This document shows positions 8,879 through 21,133 of a stretch of DNA of 64,000 nt, in pieces; position 1 is the stretch's first letter; every line of letters starts with the position of its first letter. Source of the stretch: JAPKZH01 sp964537875 (GTDB lineage: Bacteria > Acidobacteriota > Aminicenantia > Aminicenantales > UBA4085). Location: contig CAZIDN010000010.1 in the NCBI GenBank assembly GCA_964537875.1, forward strand, positions 1 through 64,000, written 5' to 3'. Under the pieces are notes generated by a model. It ran no database searches, was not told where the DNA came from, and saw nothing but the letters and a program-made list of their open reading frames with translations. The translations under genes and the position numbers were made by a program.

Positions 8879-9370
8879 TTATTCTACAGAAAAAAGCAGG
8901 GCGCCGGTCTCGACATGGTCGCCGGGCTTCAGCCGGAGATAGGTCAGGCGGCCGGCCTGCGGCGATTTGATTTCATTCTGCATCTTCATCGCTTCGAGGA
9001 CGAGCACGGCCTGCCCTTCCTGGATCTCCTCCCCTGCCGCGGCGAGAATCCGGACGATGCGTCCGGGCATGGTCGTCTTGATTTCCCTTTTCCGGATCTT
9101 GCTCTTGGCGCCGTTGAGAATTCTCAAGGCCGATTTTTTCTCGAGCTTGAAATACTTCTCGTTGACGAAGACCGAATGGGCCTGGGAGTCTGAATGGATG
9201 ATGATATTGAACACCTGGCCGTCGATGTTCAAAAGGAGCTCATCGCCGCTCAGAAATTCCACCCGAACCGCATGCGCCCGACCGTTGAGAGCCGCCTGGA
9301 AAATGTTCTCCCCTTTTTCTTCTAGAGTCAGCCTGATTTCTTCCTGTCCGTGCCAAAAAACAAGGTTCAT
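8879..9370 (-). CDS. Biotin carboxyl carrier protein subunit of acyl-CoA carboxylase
   Basis: The 163-residue protein ends in a biotinyl domain (residues about 95-163). This contains the motif EAMKM, with K129 as the expected biotinylated lysine, and the preceding MPGRIVRI typical of these domains. The first 90 residues form a beta-rich segment like the linker domains of propionyl- and methylcrotonyl-CoA carboxylases. The carrier shuttles carboxybiotin between the biotin carboxylase and the carboxyltransferase. The start codon follows the biotin carboxylase stop directly, so the two are co-translated. In many relatives the carrier is fused to the carboxylase; here it is separate. Confidence 0.9.
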   Translation of the reverse strand: MNLVFWHGQEEIRLTLEEKGENIFQAALNGRAHAVRVEFLSGDELLLNIDGQVFNIIIHSDSQAHSVFVNEKYFKLEKKSALRILNGAKSKIRKREIKTTMPGRIVRILAAAGEEIQEGQAVLVLEAMKMQNEIKSPQAGRLTYLRLKPGDHVETGALLFSVE

Positions 9371-10876
<1,506 letters not shown>

Positions 10877-10905
10877 GCCGCTTGATCTCTTTTCTAAATG
10901 TTTCT

Positions 10906-11025
10906 CTTCCATTTTGAATGGGGAAAAATGATCTGAGAAGAGATCCGAAAACGGCCTCGCTCCCCATCCGGGTTTTTCACGCCGTCCTCGGATCGTTCCT
11001 CCTTTCGACCCACACAAAATGGAAG
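10906..11025 (-). promoter_or_regulatory. Structured leader of the biotin carboxylase transcript
   Basis: The leader contains a perfect 11-bp inverted repeat, CTTCCATTTTG at 10906-10916 and its complement at 11015-11025, about 98 nt apart. It would close a long stem-loop in the RNA upstream of the biotin carboxylase ATG. An AAAGGAGG lies inside the loop with no good start codon after it. The arrangement could be a regulatory RNA or a paired operator. I do not recognise a known riboswitch class. Confidence 0.35.
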
Positions 11026-11035
11026 GGAACCTTTT

Positions 11036-11064
11036 AATTTATCCAAGATATGCTTTAATCTCAA
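11036..11064 (-). promoter_or_regulatory. Promoter for biotin carboxylase and carrier genes
   Basis: On the minus strand TTGAGA (11059-11064) is followed after 17 nt by TAAATT (11036-11041). It lies in the 212-bp gap between the carboxyltransferase and biotin carboxylase genes. The last two subunits may therefore be transcribed separately as well as from upstream. Confidence 0.5.
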
Positions 11065-11088
11065 GTCCAAAAAAATTACTGGAGCTTA

Positions 11089-12639
<1,551 letters not shown>

Positions 12640-12658
12640 GGCCCTCGGCCTCGCTCAA

Positions 12659-13303
12659 TTATTTTTTCACCTTACCCCAGTCTTTCAAAAATTTCTCGAT
12701 GCCGATATCGGTCAGGGGATGCCTGACGAGCTTATCCATCACCGAGTAAGGAATCGTGCAAATGTCGGCCCCGAGGAGCGCCGCCTCGACGACGTGGCGC
12801 GGATGGCGGATGCTGGCCACGATGATCTCGGTCGTGATCCGGTAATTGTCGAAGATCGTCGCGATCTCCTCAATCAAGGCCATCCCTTCTTCCGAGATGT
12901 CATCCAGGCGACCGATGAACGGGCTGACGAACTTGGCCCCGGCCTTCGCCGCGAGCAGGGCCTGGCTGGCCGAAAAGATGAGCGTCGTGTTGACCATGAT
13001 CCCCTCGCCGGAGAGGACCTTGATCGCTTTGAGCCCTTCGATGGTGATGGGGATTTTGACGGCGATGTTCTTGGCCAGCTTGGCCAGCTTGCGGGCTTCG
13101 GCGATGATGTCCGGCGATTTGTCGGATACGCATTCCACGCTCACCGGCCCGGGAACGATCCGGCAGATCTCCTTGACGAGGTCCTCGAATTTCAGGCTCT
13201 CCTTGGCGCACAGGGACGGATTGGTCGTCACTCCGTCGAGGATCCCCCAGCTTGCCACGTCTCGGATCTCGTCAAGATTGGCCGTATCCAGGAAAAACTT
13301 CAT
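12659..13303 (-). CDS. fsa: Transaldolase / fructose-6-phosphate aldolase-like protein
   Basis: The 214-residue protein belongs to the short transaldolase subfamily (TalC/Fsa). It has MKFFLDTANLDEI at the start, DGVTTNPSL, and the Schiff-base lysine in NIAVKIPIT (K83). The C-terminal helix ending in FLKDW is typical. Members interconvert sugar phosphates in the non-oxidative pentose phosphate pathway or cleave fructose 6-phosphate. Sequence alone does not decide between these activities. The gene lies in a co-directional series, 19 bp upstream of the carboxyltransferase. Confidence 0.92.
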   Translation of the reverse strand: MKFFLDTANLDEIRDVASWGILDGVTTNPSLCAKESLKFEDLVKEICRIVPGPVSVECVSDKSPDIIAEARKLAKLAKNIAVKIPITIEGLKAIKVLSGEGIMVNTTLIFSASQALLAAKAGAKFVSPFIGRLDDISEEGMALIEEIATIFDNYRITTEIIVASIRHPRHVVEAALLGADICTIPYSVMDKLVRHPLTDIGIEKFLKDWGKVKK

Positions 13304-13341
13304 GATCTCCTCCCTTCAAATTCGCGGCTCAGCCCGAGCCT

Positions 13342-14106
13342 CTATCTAACCGTTAACACTTGATTGGACAGTGTCCCGATGCCTTCGATTTGGATGTCGA
13401 CGCGGTCTCCCGGCTGCATCGGCCCGATCCCGGCCGGCGTCCCCGTCGTGATGATATCGCCGGGAAGGAGGGTCATGACGTTGGAGATAAAACAGACGAG
13501 GAACGGGATGGAAAAGATCAGGTTCCTGGTGTTCGAGGACTGCCGCAGCTTGCCGTTCAGAAACGTCTTGATATTCAGCCGCGACGGGTCGAGGCCGGTG
13601 GCGATGCACGGCCCGACCGCGGCGAACGTGTCAAAGGACTTGGCCCGGGTGAACTGTTTGTCCTTGTCCTGAAGGTCGCGCGCCGTCACGTCGTTGAAGC
13701 ACGTGTAGCCCAGGATATAGTCCTCGGCCCGGTCTCTCTCGTTCAGCTGATAGGCCTTTTTCTTGATGACGCAGGCGAGCTCGCCCTCGTAATCCACGCG
13801 CTTGGACATCCTGGGATACATGATCATGTCATGCGGGCCGATCACGGCCGTGGACGGCTTGATGAAGAGCAGCGGCTCTTCGGGCAGAGGACTCCCCCGC
13901 TCCGCGGCATGGTCCCTGTAATTCAGCCCGACGGCCACGATTTTTGAAGGCTCAACCGGCGGCAGGAGCATCACCTCGCCGATGGGGATTCCCCTGTCTT
14001 CGAATTGGAATTGATCGAAAATCGAGCCCGTCACCGGATAGAGGATCTCTTCCCTCAAGACGCCGTGGGCGATGAAGTCGCCGTGCTTAAACCTGTAGAT
14101 TTTCAT
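13342..14106 (-). CDS. Fumarylacetoacetate hydrolase family protein
   Basis: The 254-residue product has an N-terminal small domain and a C-terminal FAH fold. Visible metal-site and active-site motifs are VGLNYRDHAAE, VDYEGELACVI, FNDVTARDLQ and GDIITTGTPAGIG. Relatives are acylpyruvate hydrolases, oxaloacetate decarboxylases or HpcE-type isomerases, all magnesium-dependent C-C bond enzymes. The substrate cannot be assigned. I choose ATG 14106, which overlaps the preceding lipoprotein stop as ATGA; a GTG two codons upstream is the alternative. Confidence 0.85.
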   Translation of the reverse strand: MKIYRFKHGDFIAHGVLREEILYPVTGSIFDQFQFEDRGIPIGEVMLLPPVEPSKIVAVGLNYRDHAAERGSPLPEEPLLFIKPSTAVIGPHDMIMYPRMSKRVDYEGELACVIKKKAYQLNERDRAEDYILGYTCFNDVTARDLQDKDKQFTRAKSFDTFAAVGPCIATGLDPSRLNIKTFLNGKLRQSSNTRNLIFSIPFLVCFISNVMTLLPGDIITTGTPAGIGPMQPGDRVDIQIEGIGTLSNQVLTVR

Positions 14107-15251
14107 GGCCACCCATCCTTGATGATCTCAGACACGGTCTCCGACTTAGGGCTTTCATTTTCGCTGTGATCGAGCGCAGTTATAGCATATTCATAACGTT
14201 TGTCCTTTTCAACTGAAGTGTCGGTGTACGTGTTCTCGAGGATCGACTGGGCGGTCAGCGGGACAAACCGGTCCTGGCCGGCCTCCCGCCTCCAAACCTT
14301 ATAACCGGCCAGATCCTTTGCGCGGCCGGCGTCCCAGATGAGGGTGATGAAGTTCGCGCCTTTAATGGCGGTCAATCCAGCCGGCGCGGCAGGAGGAAAG
14401 ACGTCTTTGGGCGTCACTTCCGTCGTCGCCGAGTCCTCGCTCTCCTGGACAGGGGTTGCCTCCGAAGCCGCCGCCCGGACGAAATAGCGGTAAGTCTGGC
14501 CGAAGAGGAAATTGGCGTCGTTGAATTTCTCTTCCCGGACAAGACCGGGATTCAGGCGCTGAAGCTTATGGCTGCTGTCGATTCGATAGATGTAATAACC
14601 TTTCAAGCGGGCCGGCGCAGAATGATCGAAATTCTCCTGCGGCGCATCCCAGTCGATTTGGATCCGGTCTTCAAACACCTGTGTCCGGATATTCCCCGGC
14701 GGCAGAGGAAGAGGCTGCGGGCTGACGGCGGCGTGGTCGGAAAAATCCGAGAAACGGCCTTTTTTCGCTTCCTTGACCCTGACCGCAAAGAGCAGCCTGC
14801 CGGCCTTCAGGTCTTTTTCAGTGAGAAGATATTTATAGATCTGTTCTTTAGCCATCGGCGCTTTTTTTTTCGGCTCGGCCGAACCCGCTTTTTTCTGAGG
14901 TTCGTTTTTCCGAGCCGGAGGGGGCGGTTCTATCTGATCGATAACGGCCAGCCGCCGGGCTTTGGATTCGAACTCTCCGGCCGTAATGGCGGAAGCGCCG
15001 GCTTGGGGAGAGCCTCCGGCTTCATAAACCCAGACCTCGATGGCTGAGATGCCGGCCAGCGGCCTGCCGTCGGTGTAGGACTCCGGGTTGGTCCAATCGA
15101 GCAGGATATGCCGGCCGCGCTGGACGGCTTTCAGGTTTTCCGCTTTTTGAGGGACATAGACAAACGGGGGCAGGATTCCCCCTTTTTTTCCGCAGGCTGC
15201 GGCCGCCAGGAGCAGCACGACAACCGCGGCGGAAGAGACAATTTTCTTCAT
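14103..15251 (-). CDS. Fibronectin type III domain lipoprotein
   Basis: The 382-residue protein has a lipoprotein signal with lipobox LAAAAC (C20). At least three FN3-like beta-sandwich repeats follow, near residues 38-150, 185-285 and 290-375. Each has the pattern of a W near the first strands and a YxYxVxA-like strand near its end. A lysine- and proline-rich linker (about 105-135) separates the first two. FN3 lipoproteins usually act as surface or periplasmic adhesion or scaffolding modules. The function is unknown. Its start overlaps the hslU stop by one base (TAATG), implying coupling to the HslUV protease genes. Confidence 0.75.
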   Translation of the reverse strand: MKKIVSSAAVVVLLLAAAACGKKGGILPPFVYVPQKAENLKAVQRGRHILLDWTNPESYTDGRPLAGISAIEVWVYEAGGSPQAGASAITAGEFESKARRLAVIDQIEPPPPARKNEPQKKAGSAEPKKKAPMAKEQIYKYLLTEKDLKAGRLLFAVRVKEAKKGRFSDFSDHAAVSPQPLPLPPGNIRTQVFEDRIQIDWDAPQENFDHSAPARLKGYYIYRIDSSHKLQRLNPGLVREEKFNDANFLFGQTYRYFVRAAASEATPVQESEDSATTEVTPKDVFPPAAPAGLTAIKGANFITLIWDAGRAKDLAGYKVWRREAGQDRFVPLTAQSILENTYTDTSVEKDKRYEYAITALDHSENESPKSETVSEIIKDGWP

Positions 15252-16648
15252 TAAAGAATGAAGCGCCTCAAATCCTGGTCTTTCATGATCTCCTTCAACT
15301 GCCCCTGGACATATTTTTTGTCGATGACGATATTCTTCAGCTTGACATTCGGGGCCTTGAACGAGATCTCCTCCATCACTTTTTCCATGACGGTATGCAG
15401 GCGGCGGGCGCCGATATCCTCCGAGTCGCGGTTGACCTCCTCGGCAATCTGGGCGATCTCGTCGATCGCGTCCGGGGTGAACTCGACACGGACGTCCTCG
15501 GTCTCGAGCAGGGCGATATATTGCTTGATGAGCGCATTCTCGGGCTCGGTCAGGATCCGGATAAAATCCTCCTTGTTGAGCGAGGTGAGCTCGACGCGGA
15601 TCGGGAACCGGCCCTGGAGCTCCGGAATGAGGTCGGCCGGCTTGGCCACGTTAAAGGCGCCGGCGCCGATGAATAGGACATGGTCGGTCTTGACCAGCCC
15701 GTACCGCGTGTTGACCGTCGTGCCCTCGACGATGGGCAGCAGGTCCCGCTGGACGCCCTCGCGGCTGACTTCCGGGCCGTGGCCCGATTCGCGGCCGGCG
15801 ATCTTGTCCATCTCGTCGAGAAAAACCATCCCGGAATGCTCGACCCGCTCGATGGCCAGGCGGGCTACCTGGTCCATGTCGATCAGCCGGCGCTGTTCCT
15901 CGTCAATCAGGAACTCCCGCGCTTCCAGGATTTTCATCTTGCGTTTTTTGGCCTTTCCGCCCAGAAAGCCCGGAATGATCTCCTGGATCTGGATGCCAAT
16001 CTCCTCCACGCCCTGGTTGGAAAAGATCTCGAACGGAGGCGCCATTCTTTCCTTCACTTCGATCTCGACCATCCGCTCCTCAAGGGCGCCGTCCCGGAGC
16101 TGCTTGCGGAGCTTTTCCCTCGTTTCGTTGAACCTCTGGTATTCCTCCTCGCTGACCGAATTATCCCTCCGCCGCAGGGGAGGAAGAAGCAGGTCGAGCA
16201 GCTTTTCCTCGACATTGGCTATGGCTTTTTCCTGGACCTCTTCCATCTTCTCCTGCTTGACCATGTCCACCCCCATCCGGACCAGGTCACGGACGATGGA
16301 TTCCACATCCCGGCCGACATAGCCGACTTCCGTGAACTTGCTGGCCTCGATCTTGAGAAACGGCGAGGCGGTGAGCTTGGCCAGGCGGCGCGAGATTTCT
16401 GTCTTTCCGACGCCGGTCGGGCCGATCATCAGGATATTTTTGGGGGCGATTTCGTCGGCCAGTTCGGATGGAACGCGGCGTCTCCTGTATCGGTTGCGCA
16501 GGGCGATGGCCACGGCTTTTTTGGCGGCTTTCTGGCCGATGATGTACTTATCAAGCTCGGCGACGATCTCCTGCGGGGTCAACTCTTCGTCGATATCGCG
16601 GAGTTTCTCGTCGGATTTTTCAAAGCTCTTGGGAAGCTGGATGGGCAT
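15251..16648 (-). CDS. hslU: ATP-dependent protease ATPase subunit HslU
   Basis: HslU is the AAA+ unfoldase ring that feeds substrates to HslV. The 465-residue protein has the Walker A loop GPTGVGKT (76-83), the inserted I-domain, and sensor and C-terminal regions. The conserved C-terminal tail DLRRFIL docks into HslV. The GYVGRDVES pore motif is present. Length is normal for the family. hslV lies immediately upstream with no gap, so the pair is co-transcribed. Confidence 0.97.
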   Translation of the reverse strand: MPIQLPKSFEKSDEKLRDIDEELTPQEIVAELDKYIIGQKAAKKAVAIALRNRYRRRRVPSELADEIAPKNILMIGPTGVGKTEISRRLAKLTASPFLKIEASKFTEVGYVGRDVESIVRDLVRMGVDMVKQEKMEEVQEKAIANVEEKLLDLLLPPLRRRDNSVSEEEYQRFNETREKLRKQLRDGALEERMVEIEVKERMAPPFEIFSNQGVEEIGIQIQEIIPGFLGGKAKKRKMKILEAREFLIDEEQRRLIDMDQVARLAIERVEHSGMVFLDEMDKIAGRESGHGPEVSREGVQRDLLPIVEGTTVNTRYGLVKTDHVLFIGAGAFNVAKPADLIPELQGRFPIRVELTSLNKEDFIRILTEPENALIKQYIALLETEDVRVEFTPDAIDEIAQIAEEVNRDSEDIGARRLHTVMEKVMEEISFKAPNVKLKNIVIDKKYVQGQLKEIMKDQDLRRFIL

Positions 16649-17176
<528 letters not shown>

Positions 17177-17199
17177 CGGAACTCCAAATTGACTTACCT

Positions 17200-17228
17200 A
17201 TGATAAAGGATAGGAAAGAACAAGTAAA
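17200..17228 (-). promoter_or_regulatory. Promoter of the hslVU-led operon
   Basis: On the minus strand TTTACT (17223-17228) and TATCAT (17200-17205) are separated by 17 nt. The predicted start point is near 17193, about 17 bases before the hslV ATG. It is the first promoter-like site of the long minus-strand block. Confidence 0.45.
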
Positions 17229-17261
17229 GATCAAGAAGAAAGCCCATCTGTCCCATCGCTA

Positions 17262-17290
17262 TTGACTTCGGGCTTTTCCTGAAATATAAA
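17262..17290 (+). promoter_or_regulatory. Promoter of the GT-C glycosyltransferase gene
   Basis: TTGACT at 17262-17267 and TATAAA at 17285-17290 are separated by 17 nt. The predicted leader is about 77 nt before ATG 17374. It is divergent from the hslV promoter, about 33 bp away. Confidence 0.55.
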
Positions 17291-17373
17291 TAACCTGAAA
17301 TTCCAAGGGCAGAAAAATTCCATTAAAAAGGGGGTCTTGATCATCACCGTCCCCATGACATATCCTAAACAAA

Positions 17374-18849
17374 ATGGTGGATCAAAAGAATAGCTTTTTG
17401 ACGAGGAATTTCCTTTTGTTCATCGTGTTGGGGCTTGCTTTTTTTCTAAGGATCTATAAAGCAAACTCTCCCCTTATCGGAATGCATGCCTGGAGACAAG
17501 CAGATACAGCGGCCATGTCCAGGAACTACTATGAGAACGGATACCATTTTCTTTATCCCCAGATTGACTGGGGAGGGGATTCCCCTGGCTATGTCGAGTC
17601 GGAATTCCCCGGTTATTCATTTCTCGTCGCCCTCTTCTATAAAATTTTTGGCGTTTCGGAGTTTATCGGAAGATTTCTTTCGATCATTTTTTCTCTTCTC
17701 ACAATCTATACACTTTATCTGGTAGTTCTTAAATGGATAGATCAAAAAACGGCGGTATGGACGGTCTTTTTCTTTTCTGTGCTTCCTCCTAATATTTTTT
17801 ATAGCCGAACTTTTCAGCCGGAATCGGCCCTTCTCCTGTCATTAGTCCTCGGCGTATATCTTTTTTCTCAATGGACGGATTCCGGAAAATGGAAATATTT
17901 CTTTCTTTCAGCGATTTTTATTGCCTTGGCCTGCCTGTTAAAAATTCCCAGCTTTTACATTGGCTTGCCGCTCCTCTATCTGGCTTGGCAAAAATTCGGC
18001 GGAAAAACCCTAACCCGATGGCACCTCTGGCTCTATGCTCTGTGCGTCACAGCTCCTGTCGCCCTCTGGTACGTCCATGCTCATCGATTGTATTTGAAAT
18101 CCGGACTGACATTCGGCATCTGGGGGTACGGAAGCGACAAATGGGGGAATTGGAGCCTTGTTTTAACCTGGAAATTTTGGGATAAAATTCTTTTCCGAAA
18201 TATTGCCGAGGATTACCTGACTTGGATCGGTTTTATTCTGTTTGGGATTGGATTATGGCTCAAGCGGACAACGAGAAAAGAAAAAGTGTTTGACTTCTGG
18301 ATGGTGTCGCTCGTTATTTATTTCATTATTGTCGCCCAAGGGAACTTCGTTCACCTCTATTATCAGCTTCCCTTCACGATTCCGGCCTGCGTCTTCTTAG
18401 CCAAAGTCTATTCCCGCTATTGGACACGAAATAGCTTCGGAAATAAAAAATCCATATGGCTGACAGCCGGCCTTATCGGAATACTGGCCCTGAGCGCCGG
18501 GCGGTATCACCTCTATATGCAAAAAGAGAATATCCAGAGTTCAGATGTCCTGAAACTAGCCGAAGCCGTTCAGCATCATGTGAAAACTGGTGATCTTGTC
18601 ATCGCCGTCGACAATAACGATCCCACCCTTCTTTACGTTTCTCATAGAAAAGGTTGGCATGCCACGCCTGAACAGATAGATGATTCTTTCCTGACGGAAA
18701 AGAGAATGCGAGGGGCAAAATATATTATCGGAATTTATGCCATTTTCAAGAATGCCGCAGGACAGAACGCCCTCCGATTTTTATCCATTCAATATCCTTG
18801 CATCTTTAGCGATAAAAAATCCTTTATTTTTAAATTAGCTGGAAGATAG
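17374..18849 (+). CDS. GT-C (family 39-like) membrane glycosyltransferase
   Basis: The 491-residue protein has about ten predicted membrane helices and a periplasmic C-terminal portion. The first large loop holds HAWRQADTAAMSRNYYENG, the acidic-loop pattern of ArnT/PMT-type transferases that use polyprenyl-phosphate sugars. The FYSRTFQPES motif also fits this family. It probably glycosylates a lipid or protein on the periplasmic side. No clear Shine-Dalgarno precedes ATG 17374. By eye the gene is clearly AT-richer than its neighbours, which suggests separate ancestry. It stands alone between a divergent promoter and a palindromic repeat. Confidence 0.8.
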   Translation: MVDQKNSFLTRNFLLFIVLGLAFFLRIYKANSPLIGMHAWRQADTAAMSRNYYENGYHFLYPQIDWGGDSPGYVESEFPGYSFLVALFYKIFGVSEFIGRFLSIIFSLLTIYTLYLVVLKWIDQKTAVWTVFFFSVLPPNIFYSRTFQPESALLLSLVLGVYLFSQWTDSGKWKYFFLSAIFIALACLLKIPSFYIGLPLLYLAWQKFGGKTLTRWHLWLYALCVTAPVALWYVHAHRLYLKSGLTFGIWGYGSDKWGNWSLVLTWKFWDKILFRNIAEDYLTWIGFILFGIGLWLKRTTRKEKVFDFWMVSLVIYFIIVAQGNFVHLYYQLPFTIPACVFLAKVYSRYWTRNSFGNKKSIWLTAGLIGILALSAGRYHLYMQKENIQSSDVLKLAEAVQHHVKTGDLVIAVDNNDPTLLYVSHRKGWHATPEQIDDSFLTEKRMRGAKYIIGIYAIFKNAAGQNALRFLSIQYPCIFSDKKSFIFKLAGR

Positions 18850-18855
18850 CGTTCG

Positions 18856-18899
18856 TAATCCTCCCGCCCCCCGTTGCTAAAGGGGGAGAGGGGGGATTA
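18856..18899. repeat. C/G-run palindromic repeat
   Basis: An imperfect inverted repeat of the form TAATCC...CCCCCC, loop GTTGCTAAA, GGGGG...GGATTA lies seven bases after the glycosyltransferase stop. Similar AATCCCCC-type palindromes are dispersed in many bacterial genomes. The U-tract needed for a classical terminator is poor, so I treat it as a repeat that may also stabilise the 3' end. Confidence 0.55.
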
Positions 18900-18952
18900 T
18901 TTTCATCGTTTGAAAGTGTCGATAATGTCATGGACAATTAGCTGAAATCCTT

Positions 18953-18980
18953 TTGAGTCGCTCAAAAAATATGCTAAATT
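18953..18980 (+). promoter_or_regulatory. Promoter of the DUF362 operon
   Basis: TTGAGT (18953-18958) and TAAATT (18975-18980) are 16 nt apart. An extended -10 TG sits at 18972-18973. A strong AAGGAGGG ribosome binding site at 19017-19024 lies before the GTG start. Confidence 0.55.
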
Positions 18981-19029
18981 ATCCTCCAGAAGAAACTTTC
19001 ATTAAGATTTAAGATTAAGGAGGGAAATC

Positions 19030-19980
19030 GTGGCTGATAAAATCGGAAGACGGGATTTCTTAAAGAAAAGCGCCGCGGTTGGGGCATCGGCGGTCTTGGG
19101 AAACCGCATAATTTCCAGTCTGGCGGAAGGTCCCCTGGCAGCGCTTGCCGCAGACAAAATCGATATCGCCGTCGCGTCGGGCAGCGACTATGCCGCGATG
19201 ACGGCCAAGGCCGTCGAGCTCGTGGGCGGCATGGAAAAATTTGTCCATAAAGGTTCTAAGGTGGCCTTGCTCCCCAATGTCCAGAGCAAAAACCCCGGGA
19301 CCTTCACCAAGCCCGAGATCCTGCGCTCGGTCATCCGGATGTGTAAAAAAGCCGGCGCTGGGGAAATCAACTGCCTGAGCTGGCTCACTCAGCAGCACTG
19401 GGATGGCGCGGGCCTGGCCCAGGTGGTCCAGGAAGAGGGCATAACGCTTAAGCTCATCCCGAGGGACGATGTCAATTTCAGGTCCGTCCCTATTACCGGC
19501 GGCAACGTCCTTCAAGAAGCCAAAATTTTGAATGAATTTTTCAACCATGACGTCTTCATCAACATGCCCATCACCAAGGACCACGCCGGCAACAAATTCA
19601 CGGGAACCATGAAAAACCTGATGGGCTTGAATGCGCCCTCTTTGAATCGCGCCCAATTCCACAAGCCGAACTGGCAAACCGACCCGGCCGCCATCGAACA
19701 TTTGGACCGTTGCATCGCCGATCTAAACACGGTCGTCAAGCCCACGCTCTGCATCGTAGACGCTACGGAAATCATCAAGACCAACGGCCCCATGGGCCCC
19801 GGCGAGCTCATCAAGCCGCTCAAGGTGATTGCGGGCGTGGACCGGGTGGCCATTGATTCCTATTGCGCAACGATTCTCGGACTGAAAGGCGAAGATATCG
19901 TTCATATCCGCGGCGCCTACCAGAAAAAGGTAGGCGAGATCGACTTGAAGAAAGTCAAAATTCAGGAAATTAAGGCCTAG
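19030..19980 (+). CDS. Tat-exported DUF362 family protein
   Basis: The 316-residue product starts with a twin-arginine signal (GRRDFLKKSAAVGASAVLG), so it is exported folded. The body is a DUF362 domain, with the pattern GSKVALLPNVQSKNPG early on, FINMPITKDHAGNKFTG in the middle and GVDRVAIDSYCATILG near the end. DUF362 proteins are often iron-sulfur associated; no ferredoxin cysteine cluster is seen here, so this is the short form. The start is GTG with AAGGAGGG five bases upstream. The DUF6599-like gene follows after 2 bp, so they form an operon. Confidence 0.85.
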   Translation: MADKIGRRDFLKKSAAVGASAVLGNRIISSLAEGPLAALAADKIDIAVASGSDYAAMTAKAVELVGGMEKFVHKGSKVALLPNVQSKNPGTFTKPEILRSVIRMCKKAGAGEINCLSWLTQQHWDGAGLAQVVQEEGITLKLIPRDDVNFRSVPITGGNVLQEAKILNEFFNHDVFINMPITKDHAGNKFTGTMKNLMGLNAPSLNRAQFHKPNWQTDPAAIEHLDRCIADLNTVVKPTLCIVDATEIIKTNGPMGPGELIKPLKVIAGVDRVAIDSYCATILGLKGEDIVHIRGAYQKKVGEIDLKKVKIQEIKA

Positions 19981-19982
19981 CT

Positions 19983-20948
19983 TTGAAAAGGGCTTGGATT
20001 TTTTTGGCCGTCCTGGGGGCCCTAGGTTGTAACAGTTTGGGCGGCCCTCTGGCCGGGAGGCAGAATTTGGAAATCAAGCCCTCCCCTCCCCTCCAGAAGC
20101 TCGAGGTTTTTCTGCCGGACAAAGGCAAACTTCAAAACTGGAAAGCCGAGAATGCCCCGCAGCTCTACAAGGGTGAGGACCTCTATCTCTATATCGACGG
20201 CGGCGCCGAAATCTACCACGAATACGGTTTCAAACAGGTTCTCGTCCAGGACTACAAGAGCGCCGCGGGAAAATCATTGACCCTGGAAATTTTTGAGATG
20301 GCTAATTCCGAATGCGCCTTCGGGATGTATACCTTCAAATCCAGCGCCAAAGGAAAAACAATCGCCGTCGGGCAAGACGGTCAGCTCGAACAGTATTATC
20401 TAAATTTTTGGAAGGGAAACTTCCTGGTCACGTTGACGGGATTCGACGGCAGCCCGGAAGTCATCCAGGGGCTGATGCTCATCGCCAGATCCGTGGATGC
20501 AAAGATTAGGACGCAGGGCAGGCGACCGTCGCTCGTCGAAATTTTTCCTAAAGAATGGCTCCCCATCTCGGGGTTGAAATACATCAAAGGCGTCTTGGGG
20601 CTTTACAACAATTATTCGTTTTTTGCCCGGGATGTGTTCCGGTTTAGGGAAGCGGTCATGGGCGCGATCGATGAGGGGAAATTCACGATCTTTGTTTTTC
20701 GATACACGAGCCAGGAGGAATGCCGGCGTCGGTTTCAAGAAGTGAAAGCGGCCTTCGAGAAAAATCCCGCCTACAAAAACCTCAAAACTGTCCGGCCGGA
20801 TCTCTTCAAGACAATGGACGATAAGGGGATGACTATCTTCGGTCAACCTGTCGCAGACTGTATCGCTTTGGTTCGCACCAAAGAAAGTGAAAAATCGGCC
20901 GCAGAAATCGCGGAAAACCTCAAAAATAATTATCCGAAAATAAAATAG
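19983..20948 (+). CDS. DUF6599-like lipoprotein or exported protein
   Basis: The 321-residue protein starts at TTG 19983, two bases after the DUF362 stop. It has a short hydrophobic signal ending LGALGC, a loose lipobox with a candidate lipidated Cys. The conserved segment LYLYIDGGAEIYHEYGF, then EIFEMANSECAFGMYTF, matches what I recall of DUF6599, which often accompanies DUF362 in Acidobacteria-like genomes. The biochemical role is unknown. A rho-independent terminator follows at 20983. Confidence 0.7.
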   Translation: MKRAWIFLAVLGALGCNSLGGPLAGRQNLEIKPSPPLQKLEVFLPDKGKLQNWKAENAPQLYKGEDLYLYIDGGAEIYHEYGFKQVLVQDYKSAAGKSLTLEIFEMANSECAFGMYTFKSSAKGKTIAVGQDGQLEQYYLNFWKGNFLVTLTGFDGSPEVIQGLMLIARSVDAKIRTQGRRPSLVEIFPKEWLPISGLKYIKGVLGLYNNYSFFARDVFRFREAVMGAIDEGKFTIFVFRYTSQEECRRRFQEVKAAFEKNPAYKNLKTVRPDLFKTMDDKGMTIFGQPVADCIALVRTKESEKSAAEIAENLKNNYPKIK

Positions 20949-20982
20949 AGCTGATATCGCAATCTTTTTTTCTATCGAATCC

Positions 20983-21016
20983 ACCCGGCATTCCGATGAG
21001 TGCCGGGTTTTATTTT
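20983..21016 (+). terminator. Rho-independent terminator after the DUF362 operon
   Basis: A perfect 8-bp stem ACCCGGCA / TGCCGGGT with a 10-nt loop is followed by TTTATTTT. It lies 35 bases after the DUF6599-like stop. The remaining bases to 21133 show nothing recognisable. Confidence 0.85.
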
Positions 21017-21133
21017 AATCCTTCACAGCAAGGCCCTACCTCGACACCTTAAAAATACAGCTTAAAAGGAATATCGTCAGGAACAGAGTGACAATGATAA
21101 GCCAGATAGCTCAAAAGACTTTCTTGAGGATCA

